A DNA stretch of 64,000 bases from Paractinoplanes durhamensis (lineage in GTDB: Bacteria > Actinomycetota > Actinomycetes > Mycobacteriales > Micromonosporaceae). A model generated the notes under the pieces. The model worked only from the letters and a program-made list of their open reading frames with translations. It searched no databases and had not been told where the DNA came from. The stretch spans positions 62,001 to 126,000 of the forward strand of contig NZ_BOML01000005.1 in assembly GCF_016862175.1 (NCBI RefSeq). The letters are read 5' to 3'. Shown piece after piece: positions 26,751-38,778 of the stretch. The first letter of the stretch is position 1. Every line of letters starts with the position of its first letter. The translations under genes were made by a program, and so were the position numbers.

Positions 26751-28037
26751 TCAGAAGTCGTAGGTCGGCTCGGGCACGTCCGCCCGCTCCACCTCGACGC
26801 CGAGCTTGGCCAGGTCGGAGACGAAGTCCGGGTAGCCGCGGTCGATGTGGTGCACCTCGCCGACCTCGGTCACCCCGTCCGCGCACAGCCCGGCGATGAC
26901 CAGCCCGGCCCCGGCCCGGATGTCGGTGGCCCGCACCGGCGCCCCGGAGAGCCGCTCCCGCCCGTTCACCACCGCGTGGTGGCCGTCGGTGCGGATGTCG
27001 GCACCGAGCCGGACCATCTCGTTCACGAACATGAAGCGGCCGTCGAAGATGTTCTCGGTGATCAGCGACGACCCCTCGGCCACCGCCGCCAGCCCGATCG
27101 CCATCGGCAGCAGGTCGGTGGCGAAGCCCGGATAGGGCAGCGTCACGATGTCGACCGCACGGGGGCGCTGCTCCATGCGTACCCGAAACTTGTTGTCCCC
27201 GGGGGTGACCGTCGCACCCGCCGTGACCAGCTTGTCCAGCGCGATGTCCAGGTATTCCGGCCGAACCCCCTGCACCGTGACGTCGCCGCGGGTCATCGCG
27301 GCGGCGAAGGCCCAGGTGCCGCCGACGATGCGATCGCCGACCGTGGTGTGGGTTACCGGTGCCAGCTCCGGCACGCCCTCGACGGTCAGCGTCGACGTGC
27401 CGGCGCCGTCGATCCGGGCGCCCATCGCGGTGAGCATGTCGCAGATGTCGACGATCTCCGGCTCGCGGGCCGCGTTGTCGATCTCGGTGACGCCCTTGGC
27501 CAGGACCGCCGCCATCAGCAAGTTCTCGGTGGCGCCCACGCTCGGGAAGTCCAGCCAGATCTTGCTGCCGCGCAGGCCGCCCGGAGCCGACGCGATGACG
27601 AAGCCGTGCTCGCCGGAGATCTCGGCGCCCATCCGGGTCAGGCCGGAGAAGTGCATGTCGAGGCCGCGGGAGCCGATCATGTCGCCGCCGGGGAGGGCGA
27701 CCCGCACGTAGCCGCGGCGGGCCAGCAGCGGGCCCAGCACGCAGATCGACGCGCGCAGTCGCCGGACCAGGTCGTAGTCGGCCTCGCTGCCCGGCTCGGC
27801 GGGCACGTCGATGATCGCCCGGCCACCGTCCAGGGTGACCTGACAGCCCAGCCGGCGCAGCACCTCGGCCATGATCGCGATGTCGGTGATCCGGGGTACG
27901 TTCTCCACCACGCTGCGGCCCTCGGCCAGCAGCGCGACGGCCATCAGCTTGAGCGCCGAGTTCTTCGCGCCACCGACATGTACGTCACCGGTGAGTTGCG
28001 CGCCGCCCTTAACCCTGATCACATCCACGCGGGCCAT
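26751..28037 (-). CDS. murA: UDP-N-acetylglucosamine 1-carboxyvinyltransferase MurA
   Basis: 428 residues. First committed step of peptidoglycan synthesis: transfer of enolpyruvate from PEP to UDP-GlcNAc in the cytosol. The [12 protein letters not shown] start and both halves of the inverted barrel are intact. The catalytic loop reads [10 protein letters not shown], with Asp119 where most bacteria have the fosfomycin-reactive cysteine; the same Cys-to-Asp change in mycobacteria gives intrinsic fosfomycin resistance. It is divergent from the adenosyltransferase gene, 42 bases apart, matching mycobacterial gene order. Confidence 0.95.
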   Translation of the reverse strand: MARVDVIRVKGGAQLTGDVHVGGAKNSALKLMAVALLAEGRSVVENVPRITDIAIMAEVLRRLGCQVTLDGGRAIIDVPAEPGSEADYDLVRRLRASICVLGPLLARRGYVRVALPGGDMIGSRGLDMHFSGLTRMGAEISGEHGFVIASAPGGLRGSKIWLDFPSVGATENLLMAAVLAKGVTEIDNAAREPEIVDICDMLTAMGARIDGAGTSTLTVEGVPELAPVTHTTVGDRIVGGTWAFAAAMTRGDVTVQGVRPEYLDIALDKLVTAGATVTPGDNKFRVRMEQRPRAVDIVTLPYPGFATDLLPMAIGLAAVAEGSSLITENIFDGRFMFVNEMVRLGADIRTDGHHAVVNGRERLSGAPVRATDIRAGAGLVIAGLCADGVTEVGEVHHIDRGYPDFVSDLAKLGVEVERADVPEPTYDF

Positions 28038-28067
28038 GGTATGGGCCGCCGCCTACCGCCGCGTCCG

Positions 28068-28073
28068 TAGGGT
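28068..28073 (+). promoter_or_regulatory. -10 box of the adenosyltransferase transcript
   Basis: TAGGGT exactly six bases before the ATG, with no Shine-Dalgarno sequence. Confidence 0.55.
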
Positions 28074-28079
28074 GTCCCT

Positions 28080-28652
28080 ATGGCCGTACACCTCACCCGT
28101 ATCTACACCCGCACCGGCGACGCCGGCGAGACCCGCCTGGGCAACAACGAGGTCGTCGCGAAGACCGATCCGCGCATCGTGGCGTACGCGGACACCGATG
28201 AGTGCAACGCCGCGCTGGGGGTGGCGCTGGCCCTCGGTGACCTGCCCGAAGACGTCCGGACGGTGCTCACCGCCGTGCAGAACGATCTCTTCGACGTCGG
28301 CGCCGACCTGTGCAACCCGCTCGCCGAGAACCCGCCCTACCCGCCGCTGCGGATCACCGAGGACTACGTGACCCGGCTCGAGGGCTGGTGCGACGAGTTC
28401 AACGAGCGGCTGGCGGCGCTCGACAGTTTCATCCTGCCGGGCGGAACCCCGGGGGCGGCGCTGCTGCACGTGGCGCGCACGGTGTCCCGGCGGGCCGAGC
28501 GGGCCGCCTGGTCGCTGATCGCCGACGATCCCGAGCGGACCAGCGAGCTGCCGGCCAAATACCTGAACCGCCTCTCCGACCTGCTCTTCATCCTGTCCCG
28601 GGTGGCCAACCCCGGCGGCGACGTGAAGTGGGTCCCGGGCGGGGCGAACTGA
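28080..28652 (+). CDS. Cob(I)alamin adenosyltransferase, PduO type
   Basis: 190 residues. The TRTGDAGETRLGNNEVVAKTDPR start, YADTDECNAALG and the FILPGGTPGAALLHVARTVSRRAER block form the ATP- and cobalamin-binding core. It makes adenosylcobalamin, the cofactor of the acyl-CoA mutase at the left edge. Leaderless ATG. The next gene begins inside its stop (TGATG), giving a two-gene operon. Confidence 0.93.
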   Translation: MAVHLTRIYTRTGDAGETRLGNNEVVAKTDPRIVAYADTDECNAALGVALALGDLPEDVRTVLTAVQNDLFDVGADLCNPLAENPPYPPLRITEDYVTRLEGWCDEFNERLAALDSFILPGGTPGAALLHVARTVSRRAERAAWSLIADDPERTSELPAKYLNRLSDLLFILSRVANPGGDVKWVPGGAN

Positions 28653-29029
28653 TGCTGCACCATGTCGAGCTGTGGGTGCCGGACCTGGAGGGCTCGTCCG
28701 GGCCGTGGGGCTGGCTGCTGACCGAGCTGGGCTGGACGATCTTCCAGGACTGGCCGGGCGGCCGGTCCTGGAAGCACGGCGAGGTCTACCTGGTGCTGGA
28801 GCAGTCGCCGGCCCTCTCCGGCGACGTGCACGACCGGCTCGCGCCCGGCCTCAACCACGTCGCGTTCGCGGTGGGCAGCCAGGACGAGGTGGATCGACTG
28901 ACCCGCGAGGCGCCGGAGCACGGCTGGTCGCTGCTCTTCGCCGATCGGCACCCGCACGCCGGCGGCCCCGAGTCCTATGCCGCCTATTTTGAGGACAACT
29001 GGGGTTACGAGGTAGAGCTGCAGGTCTAG
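28652..29029 (+). CDS. VOC-family (glyoxalase-like) protein
   Basis: 125 residues, one VOC domain from LHHVELWVPDLEGS to YFEDNWGYEVELQV with H, E metal-site candidates. Substrate unknown. It is translationally coupled to the adenosyltransferase and its TAG stop shares CTAG with the stop of the convergent DUF2550 gene. Confidence 0.8.
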   Translation: MLHHVELWVPDLEGSSGPWGWLLTELGWTIFQDWPGGRSWKHGEVYLVLEQSPALSGDVHDRLAPGLNHVAFAVGSQDEVDRLTREAPEHGWSLLFADRHPHAGGPESYAAYFEDNWGYEVELQV

Positions 29030-29496
29030 TGCTCGATCGGCCGGGGCTGGATCGTGGGGCGGGGGCTGACACTGCCCGGCTGGCCGGGCGGTGCCGCCTC
29101 GAGCCAGGAACTGAAGCCGGTGACGGTGGATTCGGCCATCGCGATCTCGATCTGGCCGGCGTCGCCGTTGGAACAGCGCAGGACGATCCACTGCGCGGGC
29201 ATCGTGAGCCGCTCCGGCCCCTCGGGCCGGCGGCGTTCCTCGACCACCAGGACCGTGCGGTCGAGCACCCGCTTAGGGCGGAACGCGAGGCTGAACATCC
29301 GGTGGAAGCGCAGCTCGTCGCCGACGAACTGACCGACGCCGGTGGACCAGCCGCGGCCGGGCATCATCGTCGAGACCCGGACCTGCAACCGAATGGTTCC
29401 GCCCCCGACCATGAACAGCCGGAGGCGGAAGAAGATCACGAACAGCAGCACGAAGAACGCGACGATGCAGATTCCGAGGACTTCCAGAATCCGCAT
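29026..29496 (-). CDS. DUF2550 membrane-anchored protein
   Basis: 156 residues: one N-terminal transmembrane segment (ILEVLGICIVAFFVLLFVIF) and a PH-like beta domain (GQFVGDELRFHRMFSLAFRPKRVLDR). This family sits directly after atpC in many Actinobacteria, as it does here with an 8-base gap. The function is unknown. Confidence 0.85.
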   Translation of the reverse strand: MRILEVLGICIVAFFVLLFVIFFRLRLFMVGGGTIRLQVRVSTMMPGRGWSTGVGQFVGDELRFHRMFSLAFRPKRVLDRTVLVVEERRRPEGPERLTMPAQWIVLRCSNGDAGQIEIAMAESTVTGFSSWLEAAPPGQPGSVSPRPTIQPRPIEH

Positions 29497-29503
29497 CGCG
29501 GTG

Positions 29504-29785
29504 TCAGTGGGACTCGGGAGTGGCGGGGGTGGCGCTCTCGGCGAGGACGGTCACGCCGTCCGCGTCGATGGAGAGGAAGCCACCGCTCACGTCGTAGGTC
29601 AGCTGCTCGCCACCGGCGAGCTTGACCCGCACCTGCGAGGGCTCCTTCAGCAGGCCCAGGAGCGGCGAGTGGCCGGGCAGCACACCGATCTCACCCTCGG
29701 TGGTCCGGGCCACGAGCATCTCGGCCTCGCCGGACCAGATCCGCTCCTCGACGGCTACGACCTTGACGGGCAGCTGGTTGGCCAC
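29504..29785 (-). CDS. atpC: F1F0 ATP synthase epsilon subunit
   Basis: 93 residues; the N-terminal beta sandwich (VKVVAVEERIWSGEAEMLVARTTEGEIGVLPGHSPLLGLL) is complete, but the C-terminal helical hairpin is missing or reduced to a short tail, so the protein is about 30-40 residues shorter than the Escherichia coli form; short epsilon subunits are known in Actinobacteria. It is unusual in being cut off from atpD by a terminator and an LCP gene. A GTG start preceded by AGGGAGACAGC and a TAGACT box 45 bases upstream suggest its own promoter. Confidence 0.93.
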   Translation of the reverse strand: MANQLPVKVVAVEERIWSGEAEMLVARTTEGEIGVLPGHSPLLGLLKEPSQVRVKLAGGEQLTYDVSGGFLSIDADGVTVLAESATPATPESH

Positions 29786-29824
29786 GCTGTCTCCCTGCCT
29801 GTGCTTGTACTACCGAATGGGTGA

Positions 29825-29830
29825 AGTCTA
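29825..29830 (-). promoter_or_regulatory. Candidate -10 box for atpC
   Basis: TAGACT (minus strand) in the 97-base gap between the LCP gene and atpC, leaving a leader of about 33 bases with a ribosome site. Confidence 0.4.
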
Positions 29831-29882
29831 AACGCCGGGCTTGCGCTCGGTGATAGCGGGTGGCGACCGCCACACCCCTACG

Positions 29883-31007
29883 CTAGGTGTTCTTGTTGAT
29901 GTACTCCGGGTGCGCGAACAGGAAGGTCGGCACCCGGTCCTCGCTGACCGCCCGGAAGAACTCGGCCGCGCTGTCGTCCAGCGCCTCGCCCTGATATTTC
30001 CCGTTCACGATCAACGACCGGCCGGGCAGCTTGATCGACGTCATGTCGTCGGAGCGGACGTTCTTCAGCGCGAACCCCCAGTCGACCACACCGTGGCCGT
30101 TGCCGTCGAAGATCAGCGCGTCCCCGGCCGCCTTGAGCACCTTGTCGAGCTTGGCCGGGTTGCTGATGACGTCCTTGCTGAGCGCCTGCGACGCCATCGC
30201 CTTGATGAACTGCTGCTGGTGCCGCTGCCGGTCGTAGTCGCTCTTCGGTAGGCCGTAGCGCTGCCGCACGTAGTCGAGTGCCTGCCAGCCCTGCAGGTGG
30301 TAGGTGCCCACCTTGTACTCCGCCTGCGGGCCGTAATAGGGGTGGTCGCAGGTGTTGTCGGCACACCGCGCGTACCGCGGGCGGGGCTTGCCGTTCGGCT
30401 GGAGGTGCTCCGACTTCACGTTCTGGTCGATCTTCATGGTGACGCCGTCCATGGCGTCCACGATCTTCTTGAAGCCGCCGAAGTTGATGATCGCGCCGGC
30501 GTCGAACTCCTTGATCCCGGTGAGCTGCTCGACCGTCTTGGCGAGCAGGTCGAAGCCCTGCACCGGGTCGTGCTTGCCGCCGCCGATCGCGCTGCCGTAG
30601 CCCATCGCCGCATTGATCTTCGACCGGCCGCCGCGGAACCCGGTCTTGTCGAACGACGGGATGTCGACCACCAGGTCGCGCGGGACGGAGAAGAGGAACG
30701 CCTGCTTCATGTCCGCCGGGATGTGCACCACGATGATCGAGTCGGAGAGCGGGGTCTGCGTGTCGGTCCGCGGGTCGATGCCGACGAGCAGGATGTTCTG
30801 CGCGCCCTTGATGTCGGAGACCTTCTCCTGGGTGCCGGTCGCGGTCTCGTTGCCGAACAGGTCCTTGGTCTCGACCGCGCCCGCGTAGCGTGCGAGCACG
30901 ACCTGGCCGGTGACGAGGGCGCCGCCACTGAGGACCATCAGGACGCAGCCGAAGATCGCGCACAGCCGGGCCCACATCGGCGCGCGGCGGTTGCCGGATT
31001 TGGCCAC
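29883..31007 (-). CDS. LytR-CpsA-Psr (LCP) family protein
   Basis: 374 residues. One N-terminal membrane anchor (RLCAIFGCVLMVLSGGALVTG) and an extracellular LCP domain: NILLVGIDPRTDTQTPLSDSIIVVHI, FSVPRDLVVDIP and the ALDYVRQRYGLPKSDYDRQRHQQQF block with the conserved D/R residues that bind the polyprenyl-phosphate substrate. LCP enzymes attach secondary polymers to peptidoglycan. Two cysteines (ARCADNTCDHP) may form a disulfide. Its place between atpD and atpC is abnormal for the ATP synthase operon. GTG start after GTGGGGAGTCGAT. Confidence 0.9.
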   Translation of the reverse strand: MAKSGNRRAPMWARLCAIFGCVLMVLSGGALVTGQVVLARYAGAVETKDLFGNETATGTQEKVSDIKGAQNILLVGIDPRTDTQTPLSDSIIVVHIPADMKQAFLFSVPRDLVVDIPSFDKTGFRGGRSKINAAMGYGSAIGGGKHDPVQGFDLLAKTVEQLTGIKEFDAGAIINFGGFKKIVDAMDGVTMKIDQNVKSEHLQPNGKPRPRYARCADNTCDHPYYGPQAEYKVGTYHLQGWQALDYVRQRYGLPKSDYDRQRHQQQFIKAMASQALSKDVISNPAKLDKVLKAAGDALIFDGNGHGVVDWGFALKNVRSDDMTSIKLPGRSLIVNGKYQGEALDDSAAEFFRAVSEDRVPTFLFAHPEYINKNT

Positions 31008-31092
31008 ATCGACTCCCCACGTTCAACAGGCGGCAGAGCCAGACTACCCAGGCCGCGAAAGCCCTAACGGCGCTGGAACAGCCGGGGAAACG

Positions 31093-31130
31093 CGTGAACC
31101 GCGCCCACCGAGCGGTGGACGCGGCTCACG
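31093..31130 (-). terminator. Strong hairpin after atpD
   Basis: Two 18-base arms (31093-31110 and 31113-31130) pair with only two G-U wobbles around a 2-base centre; no T tract. It lies 15 bases after the atpD stop and should end most transcription of the main ATP synthase operon. Confidence 0.75.
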
Positions 31131-31145
31131 TGAAGCTGCGGGCAA

Positions 31146-33514
<2,369 letters not shown>

Positions 33515-33516
33515 GT

Positions 33517-35163
<1,647 letters not shown>

Positions 35164-35252
35164 CCTCTGCCTTCTCTGTCTAGCTCGGGACGTCGCCGCC
35201 ACCGAGGGGCCTGCTCGATCTCAGCGTCACCGCGGACCGAGGGGATCTAAAA

Positions 35253-36074
35253 CTATTTAGCGAACGCCTGCCGGGCCGCGTTGAGCCGCCGCAGGATCGT
35301 TCCGTCGTAGAGATCGGCGCCGACCTGGACGCTGACCCCACCGATGATCGACGGATCAACATCGACCTTCAGCGAGACCGGCCGTCCGTAGAGCTCGGCC
35401 AGCTTGGCGGCGAGCGCCTGCTCGTCGGCATCGGTGAGCGGCTTGGCCACCGTCACGTAGGCGACCTCGCGGTCGCGCTTCGCGGCGGTCAGCTCGATCA
35501 GCCGGGTCAGCGAGGAATCGAAGCCCCGGCCACCGAAACCCTCGAGAGCAACCTCGACGAGCCGCACCGTCGCCGACTGGGCCTTGTCCTTCAGCAAGTC
35601 CGCCACGAGCTTAACCCGGCGCCCGGTCGGCGCACCTGGGTCACTCAGCGTGACGGCCAGCTCGGCGCTGCCGCCGACGATCTGCCCGAAGCGGAACAGC
35701 TCGTCCTCGACCTCGGCGAGGCTGCCGGCCTTCTCCGCGGACCGGAGAACGACCTCGACGCCGAGGCGCTCGGTCGCGTCCAGCAGCTCGGACGGCCGGG
35801 AGAACCGGCCCCCGACCAGCTCGGTCAGGGTGATGACGGTGACCTCGGCCAGCTTGCCGGCCAGCAGCGAGCGGAGCAGTTCGCCCCGCTCCGTGCCGGA
35901 CCGCGAGAAGTCGGTCAGCGCCCGGCGCAGCCGGGGCTGGGCCCGCAGCAGGCCGGCCACCGAGAGGATCTCGTCGGCGACCGTGGCCAGCTGCGCGGCC
36001 GTTGCCGTGCCGGTCTCGGACTCGAGCTTCGCCACGGCCTTGTGGTAGGCCTGCTGACTTCCGCTCGATGCCAT
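35253..36074 (-). CDS. atpH: F1F0 ATP synthase delta subunit
   Basis: 273 residues, about 90 longer than the E. coli form, as in other Actinobacteria. The C-terminal DPSIIGGVSVQVGADLYDGTILRRL motif is conserved. It links F1 to the peripheral stalk. The start codon overlaps the atpF stop (TGATG). An 89-base gap without obvious hairpin precedes atpA. Confidence 0.95.
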   Translation of the reverse strand: MASSGSQQAYHKAVAKLESETGTATAAQLATVADEILSVAGLLRAQPRLRRALTDFSRSGTERGELLRSLLAGKLAEVTVITLTELVGGRFSRPSELLDATERLGVEVVLRSAEKAGSLAEVEDELFRFGQIVGGSAELAVTLSDPGAPTGRRVKLVADLLKDKAQSATVRLVEVALEGFGGRGFDSSLTRLIELTAAKRDREVAYVTVAKPLTDADEQALAAKLAELYGRPVSLKVDVDPSIIGGVSVQVGADLYDGTILRRLNAARQAFAK

Positions 36075-36640
36075 CAGCGCCGCCCGCCGGTCGTGCCGGC
36101 CGAGTCGAGCTCGGCGATGAACCGCTCGACGGTGCCACGGCTGCGCGCCTCGTCGGCGAGAGACTCCCCGACGATCTTGCCAGCCAGGTCGACCGCCAGC
36201 GTGCCCACCTCGGACCGCAGCTCACGCACGATGCTTTCGCGCTGCGCGGCGAGCTGTTCCTGCCCGGCCGCGATGATGCGGTCGGACTCCTCCCGAGCCT
36301 TGGCCAGGACGTCCTGCCGGATGCCCTCGGCGTCGGCCCGGGCCTCGTCGCGGATGCGAGCGGCTTCGGTACGGGCTTCGGCGAGCTGCGCACGGTACTG
36401 CTCGAGCAGCTGATTGGCCTCGGCCTGAGCGGCCTCGGCGCGCTTGATGCCGCCCTCGATCGCGTCGACCCGCGCCGCGAAGGTCTTCTCCATCTGCGGG
36501 AAGACGAACTTCATCAGCACGAAGCAGAGGATCCCGAAGGCGATGAGTCCGAGAACGATCTCCTGCCAGAGCGGGACGATCGGGTTGTGCTCGACTTCAG
36601 CGGCTTCGGCTAGAACCGTCACGGTGGAAGTGATGATCAT
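36074..36640 (-). CDS. atpF: F1F0 ATP synthase b subunit
   Basis: 188 residues. One membrane helix (WQEIVLGLIAFGILCFVLMKFVFP) followed by a long charged helix, the peripheral stalk. I take the ATG that is spaced correctly from GGGAGG; the upstream in-frame start would include that ribosome site. Confidence 0.95.
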   Translation of the reverse strand: MIITSTVTVLAEAAEVEHNPIVPLWQEIVLGLIAFGILCFVLMKFVFPQMEKTFAARVDAIEGGIKRAEAAQAEANQLLEQYRAQLAEARTEAARIRDEARADAEGIRQDVLAKAREESDRIIAAGQEQLAAQRESIVRELRSEVGTLAVDLAGKIVGESLADEARSRGTVERFIAELDSAGTTGGRR

Positions 36641-36670
36641 GAGACCTCCCAACGAGGCTGACGGGACGGC

Positions 36671-36892
36671 TTACTTGAAGACGAAGCCGAACGCGATGCC
36701 GAGCAGCGCAAGCGCCTCGATGACGGCGAAGCCGATCCAGACGTACGGCAGGGTCAGGCGCGACGACTCCGGCTGGCGGGCCGTCGACTGGATGTAGGCC
36801 GAGAAGACCAGGCCAACACCGATGCCGGGGCCGATAGCAGCAAGGCCGTAGCCGATGGCGGAAAGACTGCCGTTGACAGCGGCGATGTCCAT
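36671..36892 (-). CDS. atpE: F1F0 ATP synthase c subunit
   Basis: 73 residues, two membrane helices. Glu59 in GFAVIEALALLG is the proton-binding carboxylate and the AIGPGIGVG motif lines helix 1. It forms the rotor ring. Strong ribosome site CAGGAGGAATTTCA before the ATG, matching the need for many copies. Confidence 0.97.
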   Translation of the reverse strand: MDIAAVNGSLSAIGYGLAAIGPGIGVGLVFSAYIQSTARQPESSRLTLPYVWIGFAVIEALALLGIAFGFVFK

Positions 36893-36960
36893 TGAAATTC
36901 CTCCTGGTATCTCGCGTGGCGATCACGCGGGACGACAAAACAGGGTGTTTCTGAAACCTC

Positions 36961-37755
36961 TCAGTGCTCGTCGGCGAGCGCGCCCTGGACGTAGCTCGCG
37001 GTGAGCACCGTGAAGACGTAAGCCTGGAGAGCGATCACCAGGAACTCGAGGAACGTGAGGGCGATCGTCAGCACCCACGAGACGAGCGAGAACGGAACGA
37101 ACCAGGCGTTGGCGCTGATCATCGCGAATCCGCCGAGCGTGAACACCAGCAGCAGTACGTGGCCGGCGAACATGTTGGCGAAAAGACGGACGGCGAGCGA
37201 GAACGGCCGGATCAGGAAGTTCGAGAAGAACTCGATCGGCACCAGCAGCGGCAGGATGAACCACGGCGCGGGCGGCACGAGGGCCGTCTTGATGTACTTC
37301 GCGAAACCGTGGTGCCGGATGCCGACGTAGATGAACATGATGTAACTGATCGCCGCGAGGACCGCCGGGAAGGCGATGTGCGAGTTCGGCGAGATCTGCG
37401 CCAGCGGGACGATTCCCCAGAGGTTGTTCAGGAAGATGAAACAGAACAACGTCGTCAGGTATGGCGCGAATGCGACGCCGCGCGGACCGATCATCTCGAC
37501 CGAGATGTTGTTCCGCACGAAGCCGTAGATGCTTTCCGCGAGCCACTGCTTCTTGGTCGGCACCAGCTGAGGCTTCCGGTATGCCGCCAGGAAGAAAATG
37601 ATCAGGATGGCGACCGTCAGCCAAACCAGAAAGGTGACTTTGGTGAACCAGTAGTTGTTGTGCTCGCCCCACGGCAGGATGCTGGGCAGGTAGAAGTCCT
37701 CGACGCTCGGCGGGAACGGAACATCCGCTGCGAGGACGATCGACTGACCGGTCAC
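36961..37755 (-). CDS. atpB: F1F0 ATP synthase a subunit
   Basis: 264 residues with about six membrane helices. The essential arginine is in the LIRPFSLAVRLFANMFAGH segment, and the LTFLEFLVIALQAYVFTVL helix completes the proton path. GTG start after AGGAAAGGG. Confidence 0.96.
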   Translation of the reverse strand: MTGQSIVLAADVPFPPSVEDFYLPSILPWGEHNNYWFTKVTFLVWLTVAILIIFFLAAYRKPQLVPTKKQWLAESIYGFVRNNISVEMIGPRGVAFAPYLTTLFCFIFLNNLWGIVPLAQISPNSHIAFPAVLAAISYIMFIYVGIRHHGFAKYIKTALVPPAPWFILPLLVPIEFFSNFLIRPFSLAVRLFANMFAGHVLLLVFTLGGFAMISANAWFVPFSLVSWVLTIALTFLEFLVIALQAYVFTVLTASYVQGALADEH

Positions 37756-37770
37756 CGTAGCCCTTTCCTG

Positions 37771-38004
37771 TCAGGCGCCAAGACGGCGCACGATGAGGTA
37801 GATACCGGCGCCGGTACCGACAACCGCGCCAATTCCGGCGAAGATGCCGGTGGTACCGACCCAGTGGTCAACCAGCCAACCGATCCCACCCCACACCAAC
37901 ATGCCCGCAATGAGGTACGAAAGAGCGGTCATGCCCATTCCCATATCTGGGGTAGGCGGACCGTCTCCCTCGGGAGGTTTCTTGGGGGGTTCCTGACCGG
38001 CCAT
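37771..38004 (-). CDS. AtpZ/AtpI-type accessory protein
   Basis: 77 residues: a Pro-rich N-terminus and two membrane helices (TALSYLIAGMLVWGGIGWLVDHWVG and IFAGIGAVVGTGAGIYLIVRR), the ATPase_gene1 pattern. Such proteins help assemble the c ring or carry Mg2+/Ca2+. I start at MAGQEPPKKPP; a longer frame upstream has no family similarity. It lies 15 bases before atpB. Confidence 0.8.
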   Translation of the reverse strand: MAGQEPPKKPPEGDGPPTPDMGMGMTALSYLIAGMLVWGGIGWLVDHWVGTTGIFAGIGAVVGTGAGIYLIVRRLGA

Positions 38005-38214
38005 GACGGCCCGAACGATATCAGGAGGTAACACGAGGCTAAGCGGGACCCCCCGCACAACCGAGGTTGTCCAGGCGTCAGGGGTCACGCAACTGGAACA
38101 ACACGGTACTCCCCCCTCGCCATAACCGGACACGCCACCTGCGCCAACGTCACCGTTTCGTGGTCAACAAACCATGATCGGGGCATTCGCCGAGGTAAAA
38201 CGGGGTGCGATAGA
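38005..38214 (-). other. Gap between the two atpI-like genes
   Basis: 210 bases with noticeably more A and T than its surroundings. It may hold the main promoter of the ATP synthase operon (a TAGCCT hexamer at 38037-38042 on the minus strand is one candidate), but I see no convincing -35 and no terminator hairpin. Confidence 0.35.
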
Positions 38215-38778
38215 TCACTTCGGGGGACGGATCTTGGTGAACCACCACACCTGCACGGCCGTCCACACCATTACCCCGGCCACGATTCCCATGCCCAGGG
38301 CCGTCTTACCCGACCAGTCGGTGGAAACGCCGTAGGCCAGCACCACGCCGAGGGCGCCGTACTTCAGCACGTAGGTGAACAGCGCGAGCGGCATGAGCAG
38401 GGCCGGCCGCACGGTGTCCGCCCATGCGATCACCAGCGTGGACATCGTGTAACTCACCGTCACGATCAGCACGCCGAGCGCCGCACCCAGCGCCGACGCG
38501 CCCCCGCCGGCGACGTATCCGGCCGATGCGGCACACAGGATCAGCGCCGCCGACACCGCGCTCAGGAACGGCAGGTGCGCCACCTTCCAGCGCGGATCGG
38601 CCGGTAACGGCGGGAGATCCGGCAACGGCCGATCATCATCAGCCGTATCAAAACCTTGTTTCGGTACGCCCGGAAACGTCATCGCCGAATCGGGGCCGCT
38701 CCCCGAGCTCCGCTCGGCTGACGGAGCAACCTCGGGGCCGCTAGCTGCGGAGGCGCCCGTTCCTGGAGATTTCGTCAA
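38215..38778 (-). CDS. AtpI-like membrane protein
   Basis: 187 residues. A hydrophilic Ser/Pro-rich N-terminus (~65 residues) and four membrane helices ending VWTAVQVWWFTKIRPPK, the layout of ATP synthase protein I. It starts at TTG inside the glyA stop (TTGA overlap), so it is coupled to glyA rather than to the atp genes. Function inferred from position and topology. Confidence 0.7.
   Translation of the reverse strand: MTKSPGTGASAASGPEVAPSAERSSGSGPDSAMTFPGVPKQGFDTADDDRPLPDLPPLPADPRWKVAHLPFLSAVSAALILCAASAGYVAGGGASALGAALGVLIVTVSYTMSTLVIAWADTVRPALLMPLALFTYVLKYGALGVVLAYGVSTDWSGKTALGMGIVAGVMVWTAVQVWWFTKIRPPK

Noticed and set aside
37943..38133. Longer start for the AtpZ-like protein
   Set aside because: The extra 43 residues (Cys-rich start) have no family similarity and lie in the likely promoter region.
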